A stretch of 64,000 nucleotides of DNA, taken from positions 1,437,501 to 1,501,500 of the forward strand of contig NZ_JOMJ01000003.1 in the NCBI RefSeq assembly GCF_000711295.1. Direction: 5' to 3'. Below the pieces are notes generated by a model. It saw only the letters and a list, made by a program, of their open reading frames with translations, was not told the origin of the DNA and ran no database searches. Positions 1 through 7,939 of this stretch are shown here, piece by piece. Source of the stretch: Desulfohalovibrio reitneri (lineage in GTDB: Bacteria > Desulfobacterota > Desulfovibrionia > Desulfovibrionales > Desulfovibrionaceae). Position numbers and translations under genes: made by a program. The stretch's first letter is position 1; each line of letters begins with the position of its first letter.

Positions 1-644
1 TGTCCAACAAGACGAAGATGGAATTCGCGGTCCCCCGTTCCGCCGTGGGGGACGTGCTGCGCAACGTGGCCGACGGGCTCGAGTCGGGCAACTTGACTCT
101 CGGTGAGCATCCAGTGGAGTTCGCCTCCATCAACAAGCTCAAGGTCAGTCTCAAGGAATCCGGCGATTCCTATTTCGTTTCGGTGTCCATGAAATACGAG
201 CCCGAGGCCTTGGTGTGTTCCTGCGGCGTGGAAGGCTGCGTCTGCGGCCTGACGCCGGAAGAGGCCAAGGCCCGCCGCGAGGCCGAGGGCGACGCGGACG
301 AAGATGACGAGAGCGAGCCGGCGGCGGAGCGTCGGGCGCTGGCCAAGGGCGACGGCAAGCCCAAGTACACCAGCCTGAAGAAGGGCATGAAGAAGGACTG
401 GAAGGCCATCCTCGAGGCGCTGGAGGGCGGGGTTTTTCCCGACCCGGGCATCGCCTCCAAGTTCATGGACGACTTCGACCTGATGCTTACCTACCCCGAC
501 GAGGGCGAGGAGTACTACGACGTGAACCGCCGCGCCATGGACGTGTTTCGCCGCGCCATGGAGTCAGGCGGGGTGGAGGAAACCAGGCAGGCTGCGGCCC
601 GGCTTGAGGAGTTGAAGAAACAGTGCCACGACAAGTACAAGTGA
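1..644 (+). CDS. GAK system XXXCH-domain protein (5' end one base outside)
   Basis: About 215 residues. The window opens with TG followed in frame by codons for SNKTK and then an internal Met, so the true ATG almost certainly begins one base before position 1. Visible features are a four-cysteine patch CSCGVEGCVC near residues 75-85, a long acidic stretch, and a C-terminal QCHDKYK with the Cys-His pair that names the XXXCH domain. Such proteins are known from the GAK (grasp, HprK-like, CofD-like) gene sets of sulfate reducers, and the next five genes fit that set. The biochemical role is unknown; the Cys/His content suggests metal binding, which is inference. No CofD-like gene is visible and it may lie upstream of the window. 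Confidence 0.8.
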   Translation, partial: SNKTKMEFAVPRSAVGDVLRNVADGLESGNLTLGEHPVEFASINKLKVSLKESGDSYFVSVSMKYEPEALVCSCGVEGCVCGLTPEEAKARREAEGDADEDDESEPAAERRALAKGDGKPKYTSLKKGMKKDWKAILEALEGGVFPDPGIASKFMDDFDLMLTYPDEGEEYYDVNRRAMDVFRRAMESGGVEETRQAAARLEELKKQCHDKYK

Positions 645-716
645 AGGCGGACGCGCGGCGGGGAAGTTCGCGTCCGGACCCGGCCGCAACCCGGCCGTAA
701 CAATGGAGTGGTAGCC

Positions 717-1901
717 ATGAGCCCGATGGAAGCAGTCAAGTTGAGACCGCAGGGGGAGCGGTGCGTCACGGTTGATCTGGACGCCATACCGCCCGAGGTC
801 ACGGAGGCCGACGAGGAGATATTCTTTCGCATCATCTCCACGGACCTCACCCAGGAGCAGCTGGACCGGGTGGCCGTGCCCAGCCAGACGCATCCCAAGC
901 AGGAGAACGTCCTGGCCGTCCACTGGCACCCCGAGTTCGTGCCCATGGACACCATCCGGCGGCGGGTGGAGGCCATTTATCCCAACAAGCGGCACGAGTT
1001 GATCATTCCCACCCAGCACAACGAATTGCTGTGGTGGGATGACTACGCCGGGGTTGAGGTGGACTGCTACTCCTCCGGTTTCAACCGCAAGGTGCAGCTT
1101 CTGCTGCACTTCCGGCGGGACCGGGTGGAGGGGCCCAACCAGGCCAGCATGCTCAAGGCCATGCTGAACCACACCTTCAAGTACCGCTCCTCGCAGCTGT
1201 TCGACTTCATGCACGCCGTCACCTCCCCGGACAAGGAGGTCGTGCGCCAGAAGGCCGCCCGCCAGACCAACACCGAGGCGGACGTGGTGGCCTTCACCGG
1301 GCTGTACGTGGGCAAGATCCAGCGCATGCTGGAGGACAACTGGAGCCGGGTGCCCAAGGGGTCCATCAAGAACAAGCTGCTGCGCAATTTCTTCGACGAG
1401 TTGCGGGCGGAGTACGACGAAACCCTGATCAACCACGCCCAGGTCTACCTCAAGGCGATCAAGAAGCTGGTCAAGGCGGAGTTCTCCCTGCAGTACTTCT
1501 ACCGGGCCACGGAGATCATCGAGGAGGCCCGCAGCCTGGGCGCGGGTATCGTCATCCCCCACCCGGAGCAGTTCTGGCCCATCCTGCTGGCGGACTACGA
1601 CGTGGATGGCATCGAGGTCTGGAACCCGCAGTCCATGGAGTACACCGAGTTCCTCATCCGGGCGGTGAACCGCCAGAACGAATACTGCGGCCGGGCCGAG
1701 CGGCCCCTGCTCATCTTCATGGGCGACGACTGCCACATGAGCGAAAAGGTCAAGGACCCGGAATTTCAGGACAAGGAGAAGGTCGCCCGGGAGATAGGAC
1801 TGCAGCCCGCCTGGGACGACCTCATCGTGCGCAAGAGCCTCATCCTGTGCGGCGTGTCCCGCCAGCAGGTCATGGACGAATACGCCGAGCGCCTCGGCTG
1901 A
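717..1901 (+). CDS. GAK-associated protein with PHP-like metal-binding motifs
   Basis: 394 residues from ATG 717, chosen over GTG 708 because a GGAG lies about 8 bases upstream. Histidine and acidic motifs are spread as in PHP-family phosphoesterases: VHWHPEF near residue 67, QHNELLWWDD near 100, IPHPEQFWP near 279 and GDDCHMSEK near 336. These could form a metallo-hydrolase centre, but the assignment rests only on motifs and spacing and I cannot name a characterised relative. It lies between the XXXCH and amphi-Trp genes with short spacers, so it is probably in the same transcript. A phosphoesterase would suit a cassette that otherwise carries kinases and an ATP-grasp enzyme; that is inference. 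Confidence 0.72.
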   Translation: MSPMEAVKLRPQGERCVTVDLDAIPPEVTEADEEIFFRIISTDLTQEQLDRVAVPSQTHPKQENVLAVHWHPEFVPMDTIRRRVEAIYPNKRHELIIPTQHNELLWWDDYAGVEVDCYSSGFNRKVQLLLHFRRDRVEGPNQASMLKAMLNHTFKYRSSQLFDFMHAVTSPDKEVVRQKAARQTNTEADVVAFTGLYVGKIQRMLEDNWSRVPKGSIKNKLLRNFFDELRAEYDETLINHAQVYLKAIKKLVKAEFSLQYFYRATEIIEEARSLGAGIVIPHPEQFWPILLADYDVDGIEVWNPQSMEYTEFLIRAVNRQNEYCGRAERPLLIFMGDDCHMSEKVKDPEFQDKEKVAREIGLQPAWDDLIVRKSLILCGVSRQQVMDEYAERLG

Positions 1902-1914
1902 GCGAGAGGACGAC

Positions 1915-2196
1915 GTGAGCGACGACAACGAATTCAAGTACGAGTCCGTGCAGGACGTGGAGACCATCACCCGCTACCTGGACGCCCTGGCCGACGGGTT
2001 CCGCAAAGGAGAGCTGACCTTCGCCCGCGAGGGGGAGGAGCTTGTCTTCAAGCCCTGCGGCCTGGTGGGGTTCAACGTGGAGGCCAAGCTCAAGGGCAGC
2101 CGCCGCAAGGTGAAACTGAGCTTCGGCTGGAAGGAGCGGGACCAGGAATGCGAAAACGAGGACGAATTCGAGATACGTTCGGGGAGCGAGGCCTAG
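1915..2196 (+). CDS. amphi-Trp domain protein
   Basis: 93 residues from GTG 1915, with GAGAGG just upstream. The sequence resembles the small amphi-Trp family found beside GAK genes: an N-terminal helix (EFKYESVQDVETITRYLDAL), a short G-rich turn, then beta strands ending in LSFGWKE with the characteristic tryptophan near residue 72. The N-terminal layout, domain then 'ADGFRKGEL', also resembles the start of the XXXCH protein (NVADGLESGNLTL), so the two may share this small domain. It starts 13 bases after the preceding stop and ends 3 bases before the next start. Function unknown. Confidence 0.8.
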   Translation: MSDDNEFKYESVQDVETITRYLDALADGFRKGELTFAREGEELVFKPCGLVGFNVEAKLKGSRRKVKLSFGWKERDQECENEDEFEIRSGSEA

Positions 2197-2199
2197 GGG

Positions 2200-3834
2200 A
2201 TGCAGGAGATCGAGCAGAACCTGCGCTTCATGCTCCTGGAAGTGGGCAAGCAGATGGAGAACACCCTGCTGGCCCTGGAGAGCCCGTCGGACAAGGCGGT
2301 GGAAAAAGTCACCAGCCGCGACTCCTACGTGGACAACATGAAAAGCGTCATCGAGAACACCTGCTTCTCGCGCATCCACGGCGAAAACCTGGACAAGCGG
2401 GGCCAGGACAGGCTGCGGGCGGCCCACATCATCGCCAACAACCTGGAACGGCTGGCCGACCACGCCGTGAACATTGTGGAACAGACCAACTACCTGACCG
2501 ACCCGGAATTCCTGAACCGCTACGAGTACTCCCCCTTCTTCGGGGAGATACGCGACGCCCTGGACATGGTGTACGACGCGCTCTTCAAGCCGGACATGTC
2601 CCTGGCCTTCCAGATCTGCCTCACGGAATCCTCCCTTGACTCGCGCTACAAGAAGCAGTTCGACCGCATCCTCGACGAGCTGCGCTCCGGCATGGAGACG
2701 GGAAACCTGGTCACCACGCTGTTCATCTTTCGCTACCTGGAGCGCATCGGCGACGCGCTGCTCAACGTGGGCGAGGCGGTCATCTTCTACATCCTGGGCG
2801 AGAAGTTCAAAATCCGCCAGTACAACGCCCTGCGCGACACCCTGGCCGCGGCCGGGCGCGAGGTGCCCATCTCCGACGTGGAGTTCCATTCCATCTGGGG
2901 CACGCGCTCGGGCTGCCGCATCGGCCGCGTTGGCAGCCCCGAGGGGGGCGATCCCGACTCCCAGGGCGTCATCTTCAAGGAGGGCGAGCGCCGCAAGCTC
3001 ATCCAGGAACGGGACAACATCGAGAAATGGCACGAGATCATGCCCGGCTTGCCGCCCAAGGTGGTGGCCCTGCGCGAGGAGGGCTCCTCCGCCTCCCTGC
3101 TCATCGAGTTCCTCGGCGGCTGCACCCTGCAGGATCTGGTGCTGCAGGCCGAGGACAAATACCTCTACGAGGCCATGGACCTGCTGGAGCAGACCCTCAA
3201 CGAGCTGTGGGAGGACACCCTCCAGCCCGAGCCCGTGAACGTGGACTACATCGGCCAGTGCCTGTCGCGGCTGAACGACACGCTGCGCCTCTACCCGGAG
3301 TTCGACACTCCGGTGCGCCGCATCGGCGGCGTGACCATCCCTCCCCTGCAAGGGCTGCTGGGCGAGGCCAAGTCCATCTCCAGCCAGATTGACGCCCCCT
3401 TCTCCGTCTTTATCCACGGCGACTTCAACATCAACAACATCGTCTACGACCACGCCGCGCAGCGCATCCACTACATCGACCTGCACCGTTCCAGGCAAAC
3501 GGACTACCTGCAGGACGTCTCGGTCTTTCTGGTCTCCAACTTCCGCCTGCCCATCTTCGACCGCCAGGCCCGCGACCGCATCGAGGCCATCGTCAGGCGG
3601 TTCTTCTCCTTCACCAGGGACTTCGCCAGGCGGCGGGGCGACACCACCTTCGAGGCCAGGCTGTGCCTGGGGCTCATCCGCTCCTTCCTGACCTCCACCC
3701 GCTTCGAATTGAACCACAAGTTCGCCAGAGCCATGCACCTGCGCGGCGTCTACCTGCTGGAGCAGCTGGTGGCCGCGGGGAACAAGCCGCTGGAGGACTT
3801 CAGACTGCCGCTGCAGGTGCTCTACTACTTCTAG
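2200..3834 (+). CDS. PhoU-domain / aminoglycoside-phosphotransferase-like kinase fusion
   Basis: 544 residues. Residues 1-210 are PhoU-like helical repeats, with motifs such as ANNLERLADHAVNIVE and FRYLERIGDALLNVGE that match the E/D-x3-RxGD pattern of PhoU. The C-terminal half has a kinase-like catalytic core: HGDFNINN near residue 407 corresponds to the Brenner motif HxDxxxxN of the APH/choline kinase family, and YIDLHRS supplies the following metal-binding aspartate. A phosphate-signalling fold joined to a small-molecule kinase is unusual. It is tightly linked to the amphi-Trp gene and is followed by about 150 bases before the ATP-grasp gene. The substrate is unknown; a role in phosphate-linked control of the GAK products is inference. 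Confidence 0.82.
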   Translation: MQEIEQNLRFMLLEVGKQMENTLLALESPSDKAVEKVTSRDSYVDNMKSVIENTCFSRIHGENLDKRGQDRLRAAHIIANNLERLADHAVNIVEQTNYLTDPEFLNRYEYSPFFGEIRDALDMVYDALFKPDMSLAFQICLTESSLDSRYKKQFDRILDELRSGMETGNLVTTLFIFRYLERIGDALLNVGEAVIFYILGEKFKIRQYNALRDTLAAAGREVPISDVEFHSIWGTRSGCRIGRVGSPEGGDPDSQGVIFKEGERRKLIQERDNIEKWHEIMPGLPPKVVALREEGSSASLLIEFLGGCTLQDLVLQAEDKYLYEAMDLLEQTLNELWEDTLQPEPVNVDYIGQCLSRLNDTLRLYPEFDTPVRRIGGVTIPPLQGLLGEAKSISSQIDAPFSVFIHGDFNINNIVYDHAAQRIHYIDLHRSRQTDYLQDVSVFLVSNFRLPIFDRQARDRIEAIVRRFFSFTRDFARRRGDTTFEARLCLGLIRSFLTSTRFELNHKFARAMHLRGVYLLEQLVAAGNKPLEDFRLPLQVLYYF

Positions 3835-3987
3835 CGGCCGGATGCCGACGAAACCACGAACCAGGCAAACCATTCGCCAGACCATGAAACCGCATGACCC
3901 GCACGTACCCGCCGCTTCCTCACCAGGCGGGGGCGGGCGGGACGGACCGGGTGCGGACAGCGTCCCGGCCGGCGCGAGGGGGCAGGA

Positions 3988-4866
3988 ATGAAGAAGATCG
4001 CCGTAGTGGGCATACCCGGGGGCTGGTCCTCGGAAAAGCTGGCCGACGCCGTGGAGGCCAAAACCGGGTTCCGCCTGCTGGTGGACATGGAGCGGGTGCG
4101 CCTGGACCTGGACTCCTGCAGGGCGCTCTACCAAGGGCACGACCTGGGCGAAATGGACGCCATCATCATCAAGAAGATCGCCCCCAGCTACACCCCGTCC
4201 GTGCTGGACCGCCTGGAAATACTGCGCTTCGTGGAGCAGCGGTGCGGCGTGCCCGTCTTTTCCAAGGCCTCAAGCATCATGAAGCTCATCGACCGCCTTT
4301 CCTGCACCGTGGGGCTGCGCAACGGCGGCATGCCCATGCCCCCCACCGTCATCACCGAGGACACCGACGCCGCCATGGAGGCGGTGGAGGAGTACGGCCG
4401 GGCGGTTTTCAAGCCCCTCTTTTCCACCAAGGCGCGCGGCATGACCGTGCTGGAGCCGTGTGACGAGTTGCGCGAAAACATCGAGGACTACAAGGCCCAG
4501 GGCAACCCGGTCATGTACATCCAGCAGATGGTGCGGCACCCAGGCCTGGACCTGGGCGTGACCTTCCTGGGCGGCGAGTACCTAGCCACCTACGCCCGGC
4601 AGGGCTCGGGCGACTCCTGGAACACCACCACCCGCGCCGGGGGCAAATACGTGGCCCAGGAGCCCTCCAAAGAGATCGTCGACCTGGCCCGCGCGGCCCA
4701 GGACCTTTTCGACATGGCCTTCACCTGCGTGGACGTGGTGGAAACGCCCGACGGCCCCAAAATCTACGAGGTGTCCGCCTTCGGGGGCTTCCGGGGCCTG
4801 CTGGAAGCCAATCGGATAGACGCCGCGGCCCGCTACGTCGACTTCGTCCTGGAGCGCATCCCATGA
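3988..4866 (+). CDS. GAK system ATP-grasp enzyme
   Basis: 292 residues from ATG 3988, preceded by GGGGGCAGGA. The fold is RimK-like ATP-grasp: a variable N-terminal domain, then KASSIMKLIDRL, the ATP-binding strand RAVFKPLFSTKARGM near residues 138-153, the adenine-contacting MYIQQMV, DLGVTFLGGEYLATYAR, and a C-terminal Mg-binding stretch IYEVSAFGGFRG. The family forms carboxylate-amine bonds using ATP; the substrates of the GAK member are not known. It overlaps the next gene by the ATGA at 4863-4866, so translation is likely coupled to the HprK-like kinase. Confidence 0.85.
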   Translation: MKKIAVVGIPGGWSSEKLADAVEAKTGFRLLVDMERVRLDLDSCRALYQGHDLGEMDAIIIKKIAPSYTPSVLDRLEILRFVEQRCGVPVFSKASSIMKLIDRLSCTVGLRNGGMPMPPTVITEDTDAAMEAVEEYGRAVFKPLFSTKARGMTVLEPCDELRENIEDYKAQGNPVMYIQQMVRHPGLDLGVTFLGGEYLATYARQGSGDSWNTTTRAGGKYVAQEPSKEIVDLARAAQDLFDMAFTCVDVVETPDGPKIYEVSAFGGFRGLLEANRIDAAARYVDFVLERIP

Positions 4867-5939
4867 GCACCGGTTCCGTCCACGCCCTGGCCCTCCCCTA
4901 CCTGGAACAGCACCCGCCCGTGGGCCGCCTGCGCCTGCTCTTCGGCGACGTGCGCATCGACGTCCACTCCAACTCCGGCGAACTGCTGGAAAAGCTTGGC
5001 GGCTACTTCCAGAGCTTCCTGGCCTCCGGAGGCGAACCGGACATCGAGGTCACGGCCATCCAGCGCCCCGTCCTGGACCTGGGACTGGACTACACCGTCA
5101 AGCAGCCCGAGCCCGGCAAGACCAAGATCAAGGAAGAGTACCTCGACCTGGACGACGGGCGCATCATCCGCAAGCGCCTCACCGGCATGGTTTTCTTCCT
5201 GGCCGGCGATACCCAGGCGGCAATGGGGCCCTGCATCGAAAACGACAACCAGGTCATCAACTTCATCAACAACCGCTTCATCGAACGGCTCATCAAGCGC
5301 GGCTCCCTGCTCTTCCACGCCTCGGGCGTGGCCCTGCGCGGCAAGGGGCTGAACATGGCCGGATTCGCGGGCATGGGCAAATCCACCCTGGCCCTGAACA
5401 TCATGTGCCAGGGCACCGACTTCGTCTCCAATGACCGCGTGATGGTGGAGCCCTCGGACGGCGGGCTGATGATGCATGGCGTCCCCAAGATGCCCAGGGT
5501 CAACCCCGGCACCGTGCTGCACAACGAATCCCTCCGCCCGGTCATCCCTGAAGCCGAGCGCGAGCGATTCGAACAGCTCCCCCCGGAACAGCTCTGGGAC
5601 CTGGAGCACAAGTACGACGCCCTCATCGAGGAATGTTTCGGCGAGGACAAGTTCACCCTCTCCTGCCCCATGCGCGCCCTCGTCCTCCTCAACTGGCAAC
5701 GCGACGGCTCCACCCTGCGCATTAAGGAGGTGGACCTGTCCGAACGGCGCGACCTCATGCCCGCCTTCATGAAGGAGCTCGGCCTCTTCTTCGAATGGGA
5801 CGAAAGAACCCGCCACCGCGACATGTCCGATAACGCCTACATCCAACTCCTGCGGGACTGCCCGGTCTTCGAACTCTCCGGCGGCGTGGACTTCGATAAG
5901 GCCGCCGACTTCTGTGTGGATTTCCTGAAGAAGGCCTAG
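4863..5939 (+). CDS. HprK-related kinase B (GAK system)
   Basis: 358 residues. A Walker A loop GFAGMGKSTLALNIM lies near residues 168-182, followed by FVSNDRVMV (the acidic position of the HprK-type fold) and GVPKMPRVNPGTVL. This is the Hpr(Ser)-kinase/phosphorylase-like core without the regulatory N-terminal domain of true HprK; the first 150 residues differ. The protein substrate is unknown, and no PTS HPr gene is nearby, so classical carbon catabolite control is unlikely. It is the last gene of the cassette and is followed 28 bases later by a strong terminator. Confidence 0.85.
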   Translation: MSTGSVHALALPYLEQHPPVGRLRLLFGDVRIDVHSNSGELLEKLGGYFQSFLASGGEPDIEVTAIQRPVLDLGLDYTVKQPEPGKTKIKEEYLDLDDGRIIRKRLTGMVFFLAGDTQAAMGPCIENDNQVINFINNRFIERLIKRGSLLFHASGVALRGKGLNMAGFAGMGKSTLALNIMCQGTDFVSNDRVMVEPSDGGLMMHGVPKMPRVNPGTVLHNESLRPVIPEAERERFEQLPPEQLWDLEHKYDALIEECFGEDKFTLSCPMRALVLLNWQRDGSTLRIKEVDLSERRDLMPAFMKELGLFFEWDERTRHRDMSDNAYIQLLRDCPVFELSGGVDFDKAADFCVDFLKKA

Positions 5940-5967
5940 GCCTTCCCGATTGCACGAAACAGGCAAG

Positions 5968-6010
5968 TCAGGCGGCGCGCGGGGTTTGTCCCGCGCGCCG
6001 CCTGATTTGT
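5968..6010 (+). terminator. intrinsic terminator of the GAK cassette
   Basis: A perfect 16-bp inverted repeat (5968-5983 with 5990-6005), loop GTTTGT, followed by TTTGTT. It lies 28 bases after the HprK-like stop codon. Confidence 0.85.
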
Positions 6011-6062
6011 TGCGGAAGGTGGGGAGTGGAAGGTGGCTGCCGGGGTGAAACTTCAGGGCAGT

Positions 6063-6110
6063 GGGAGAGGGAGGAAAAACCCTTTAAAAGGAGGTTTTTC
6101 TCCCTCTCCC
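6063..6110. repeat. long near-perfect inverted repeat
   Basis: The left arm at 6063-6081 and the right arm at 6093-6110 pair over 18 bp with one extra G in the left arm; the 11-base centre is A/T-rich. The arms are purine-rich on one side and pyrimidine-rich on the other. It forms the outer edge of repeat copy 1 and has no obvious run of T after it, so I do not call it a terminator. Confidence 0.7.
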
Positions 6111-6398
6111 TCCCCTTCTTAAACCTATTGTCGCTCGCTTCGCTCGGGGGCTGGGGACGGGCAGTTGGTAGCCGGGGGACCGCAGCCCAATTTCGCGTTG
6201 AACACATCGCCAGCCAAACGGCCAGGGCGCGATTGTACCGACTTCCAAAGCCCCGCAATCGCAAGTTCGCCGGGGTTCACACTTTCGCGAACCACCACGC
6301 GCCAACACGCGATACACATGCAAAGGTAGTTTGCCGCAGGGTCCAGGGGGCGCGTAGCCCCCTGGTCGCCCGAAGGGCGAAATCTTCCTCCCCCCTCC
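6088..6398 (+). repeat. dispersed structured repeat, copy 1 (full length)
   Basis: About 310 bases that recur, in whole or part, at four other intergenic sites of the window (20360-20700, 24299-24462, 40723-40910, 50617-50880). Shared blocks in order are TCGCTCGCTTCGCT, a CGCGTTGAAC stretch, GATTGTACCG, CCGCAATCGC followed by TTCGCCGGGGT, a GCAAA-N5-TTTGC mini-hairpin, a CCAGGG/CCCTGG hairpin and GGCGAAATCTTCC. Six-frame ORFs across it are short and not shared between copies, so it looks non-coding. The rest of 5940-6559 contains the terminator, the inverted repeat and the nifE promoter. Confidence 0.85.
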
Positions 6399-6504
6399 CA
6401 ATCCCACAAAATGGTGGGTTTACTCCGTACACTTTTGAAGGTTTTCCCGGTTTCGTTCACCTTGGGAAATCGAGAAAACACATCATTTCAGCTGCATCTC
6501 CACA

Positions 6505-6520
6505 TGGAACGTTCCTTGCC
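6505..6520 (+). promoter_or_regulatory. sigma-54 (-24/-12) promoter for nifENB
   Basis: TGGAACGTTCCTTGCC has GG and GC separated by exactly 10 bases, the sigma-54 spacing, and matches TGGCAC-N5-TTGCW at most key positions. Transcription would start near 6532, about 28 bases before the nifE ATG. I found no clear TGT-N10-ACA NifA site between 6380 and 6500. Confidence 0.65.
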
Positions 6521-6559
6521 TTGGTCTTTCTGTCAGACACGACGTGATTGGAGGATCGC

Positions 6560-7939
6560 ATGGATTCTATTTTCGAGGAGCGGGAAGGGCAGATCGCCAG
6601 GACGGGCGGGGATGCCTTCACCATAGCCTGCAACAAAGACTCGCTGGCCGGGGCGGTGTCGCAGCGGGCCTGCGTGTTCTGCGGTTCGCGGGTGGTGCTG
6701 TACCCCATCGCGGACGCCTTGCACCTGGTGCACGGGCCCATCGGCTGCGCGGCCTACACCTGGGACATCCGGGGGGCGTTGTCGTCGGGGCCGGAGCTGC
6801 ACCGTTTGTCGTTCTCCACTGACTTGCAGGAGAAGGACGTGGTGTTCGGGGGCGAGCCCAAGCTGGAGGCGGCGCTGCGGGAGCTGATCGCGGAGCACGG
6901 CCCCAGGGCGGCGTTCATTTATTCCACCTGCATCGTGGGCATCATCGGGGATGATCTGGAGGCCGTGGCCCGGCGCGTGTCGCGTGACACGGGTATTCCG
7001 GTCATTCCGGTGCAGTCCGAGGGGTTCAGGGGCAACAAGCGGGCCGGGTACGAGGCGGCCTGCAAGGCCATGATGCGGCTGGTGGGCACGGGGGACACCT
7101 CGGAGGTGCCGCCGCTGTCGCTGAACATTCTGGGCGACTTCAACTTGGCCGGGGAGATCTGGATCATCCGCGAGTACTATCGCCGCATGGGGGTGGAGGT
7201 GACGGCCACCATCACCGGCGACGGGCGGGTGGACGAGCTGTCCCGGGCGCACGGGGCGGCGCTGAACGTGGTGCAGTGTTCCGGGGCCACCATGGATTTG
7301 GCCGCCATGATGGAGGAGAAGTACGGCACGCCGCACATGCGCGTGTCGTACTTCGGCATCGAGGACATGGCCCAGGCCTTGTACGACGTGGCCGACCACT
7401 TCAAGGACCGCGACCCGGAAATGCCCGGCCGGGCCCGCGACTTGGTGCGGGAGGAGTTGGAGACGCTGTACCCCCAGTTGCAGGAGTTCCGCCGCGACCT
7501 GGAGGGCAAGAAGGCGGCCGTCTACGTGGGCGGAGCCTTCAAGGCGTTCTCCCTGGTCAAGTGCTTTCGCCACCTGGGCATGAAGGTGGCGGTGGTGGGC
7601 TCGCAGACCGGCACCGAGGAGGACTACCGGGAGCTGGCCCGCATCACCGACCCGGACACAATCGTGGTGGACGACGCCAACCCCCTGGAGCTGTCCGCCT
7701 TCATCAAGGAGAAGGACGTGGACGTGTTCGTGGGCGGGGTCAAGGAGCGGCCCATCGCCTACAAGCTGGGGGTGGGCTTCTGCGACCACAACCACGAGCG
7801 CAAGGAGGCCCTGGAGGGCTTCGCGGGCATGATCAACTTCGCCCGCGAGATTCACCGCACAGTGACCAGTCCGGTGTGGGGCTTCACCCCGCGCCGCCGG
7901 GGCTCCCTGAAGGCCCCGGCCATGAAGGAGGCCTCATGA
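6560..7939 (+). CDS. nifE: nitrogenase FeMo-cofactor scaffold protein NifE
   Basis: 459 residues from ATG 6560 (GGAGG five bases upstream), preferred over an in-frame TTG at 6548. Typical NifE features are SQRACVFCGSRVVLYPIADALHLVHGPIGCA near residues 30-60, with cofactor/cluster cysteines, and YSTCIVGIIGDD near 120. NifE forms a heterotetramer with NifN on which the FeMo-cofactor precursor made by NifB is matured. The stop overlaps the nifN start (ATGA at 7936-7939). nifH, nifD and nifK are not in the window, so this trio stands apart from the structural genes or they lie elsewhere. Confidence 0.92.
   Translation: MDSIFEEREGQIARTGGDAFTIACNKDSLAGAVSQRACVFCGSRVVLYPIADALHLVHGPIGCAAYTWDIRGALSSGPELHRLSFSTDLQEKDVVFGGEPKLEAALRELIAEHGPRAAFIYSTCIVGIIGDDLEAVARRVSRDTGIPVIPVQSEGFRGNKRAGYEAACKAMMRLVGTGDTSEVPPLSLNILGDFNLAGEIWIIREYYRRMGVEVTATITGDGRVDELSRAHGAALNVVQCSGATMDLAAMMEEKYGTPHMRVSYFGIEDMAQALYDVADHFKDRDPEMPGRARDLVREELETLYPQLQEFRRDLEGKKAAVYVGGAFKAFSLVKCFRHLGMKVAVVGSQTGTEEDYRELARITDPDTIVVDDANPLELSAFIKEKDVDVFVGGVKERPIAYKLGVGFCDHNHERKEALEGFAGMINFAREIHRTVTSPVWGFTPRRRGSLKAPAMKEAS

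Noticed and set aside
1870-4140. Long minus-strand open frame of about 756 codons opposite the PhoU-kinase gene
   Set aside because: A shadow of high-GC codon bias: His/Val/Gly-rich, no known motifs, and opposed to genes with clear domains.
6380-6500. NifA upstream activator site TGT-N10-ACA before nifE
   Set aside because: No TGT-N10-ACA is found in the expected range.
6026-6547. 173-codon open frame across repeat copy 1
   Set aside because: The frame is not kept in the other copies and the protein has no recognisable feature; the conserved signal is in nucleotide structure.
6548-6560. TTG 6548 as the nifE start
   Set aside because: ATG 6560 has GGAGG at the right distance; the TTG would lie on that site.
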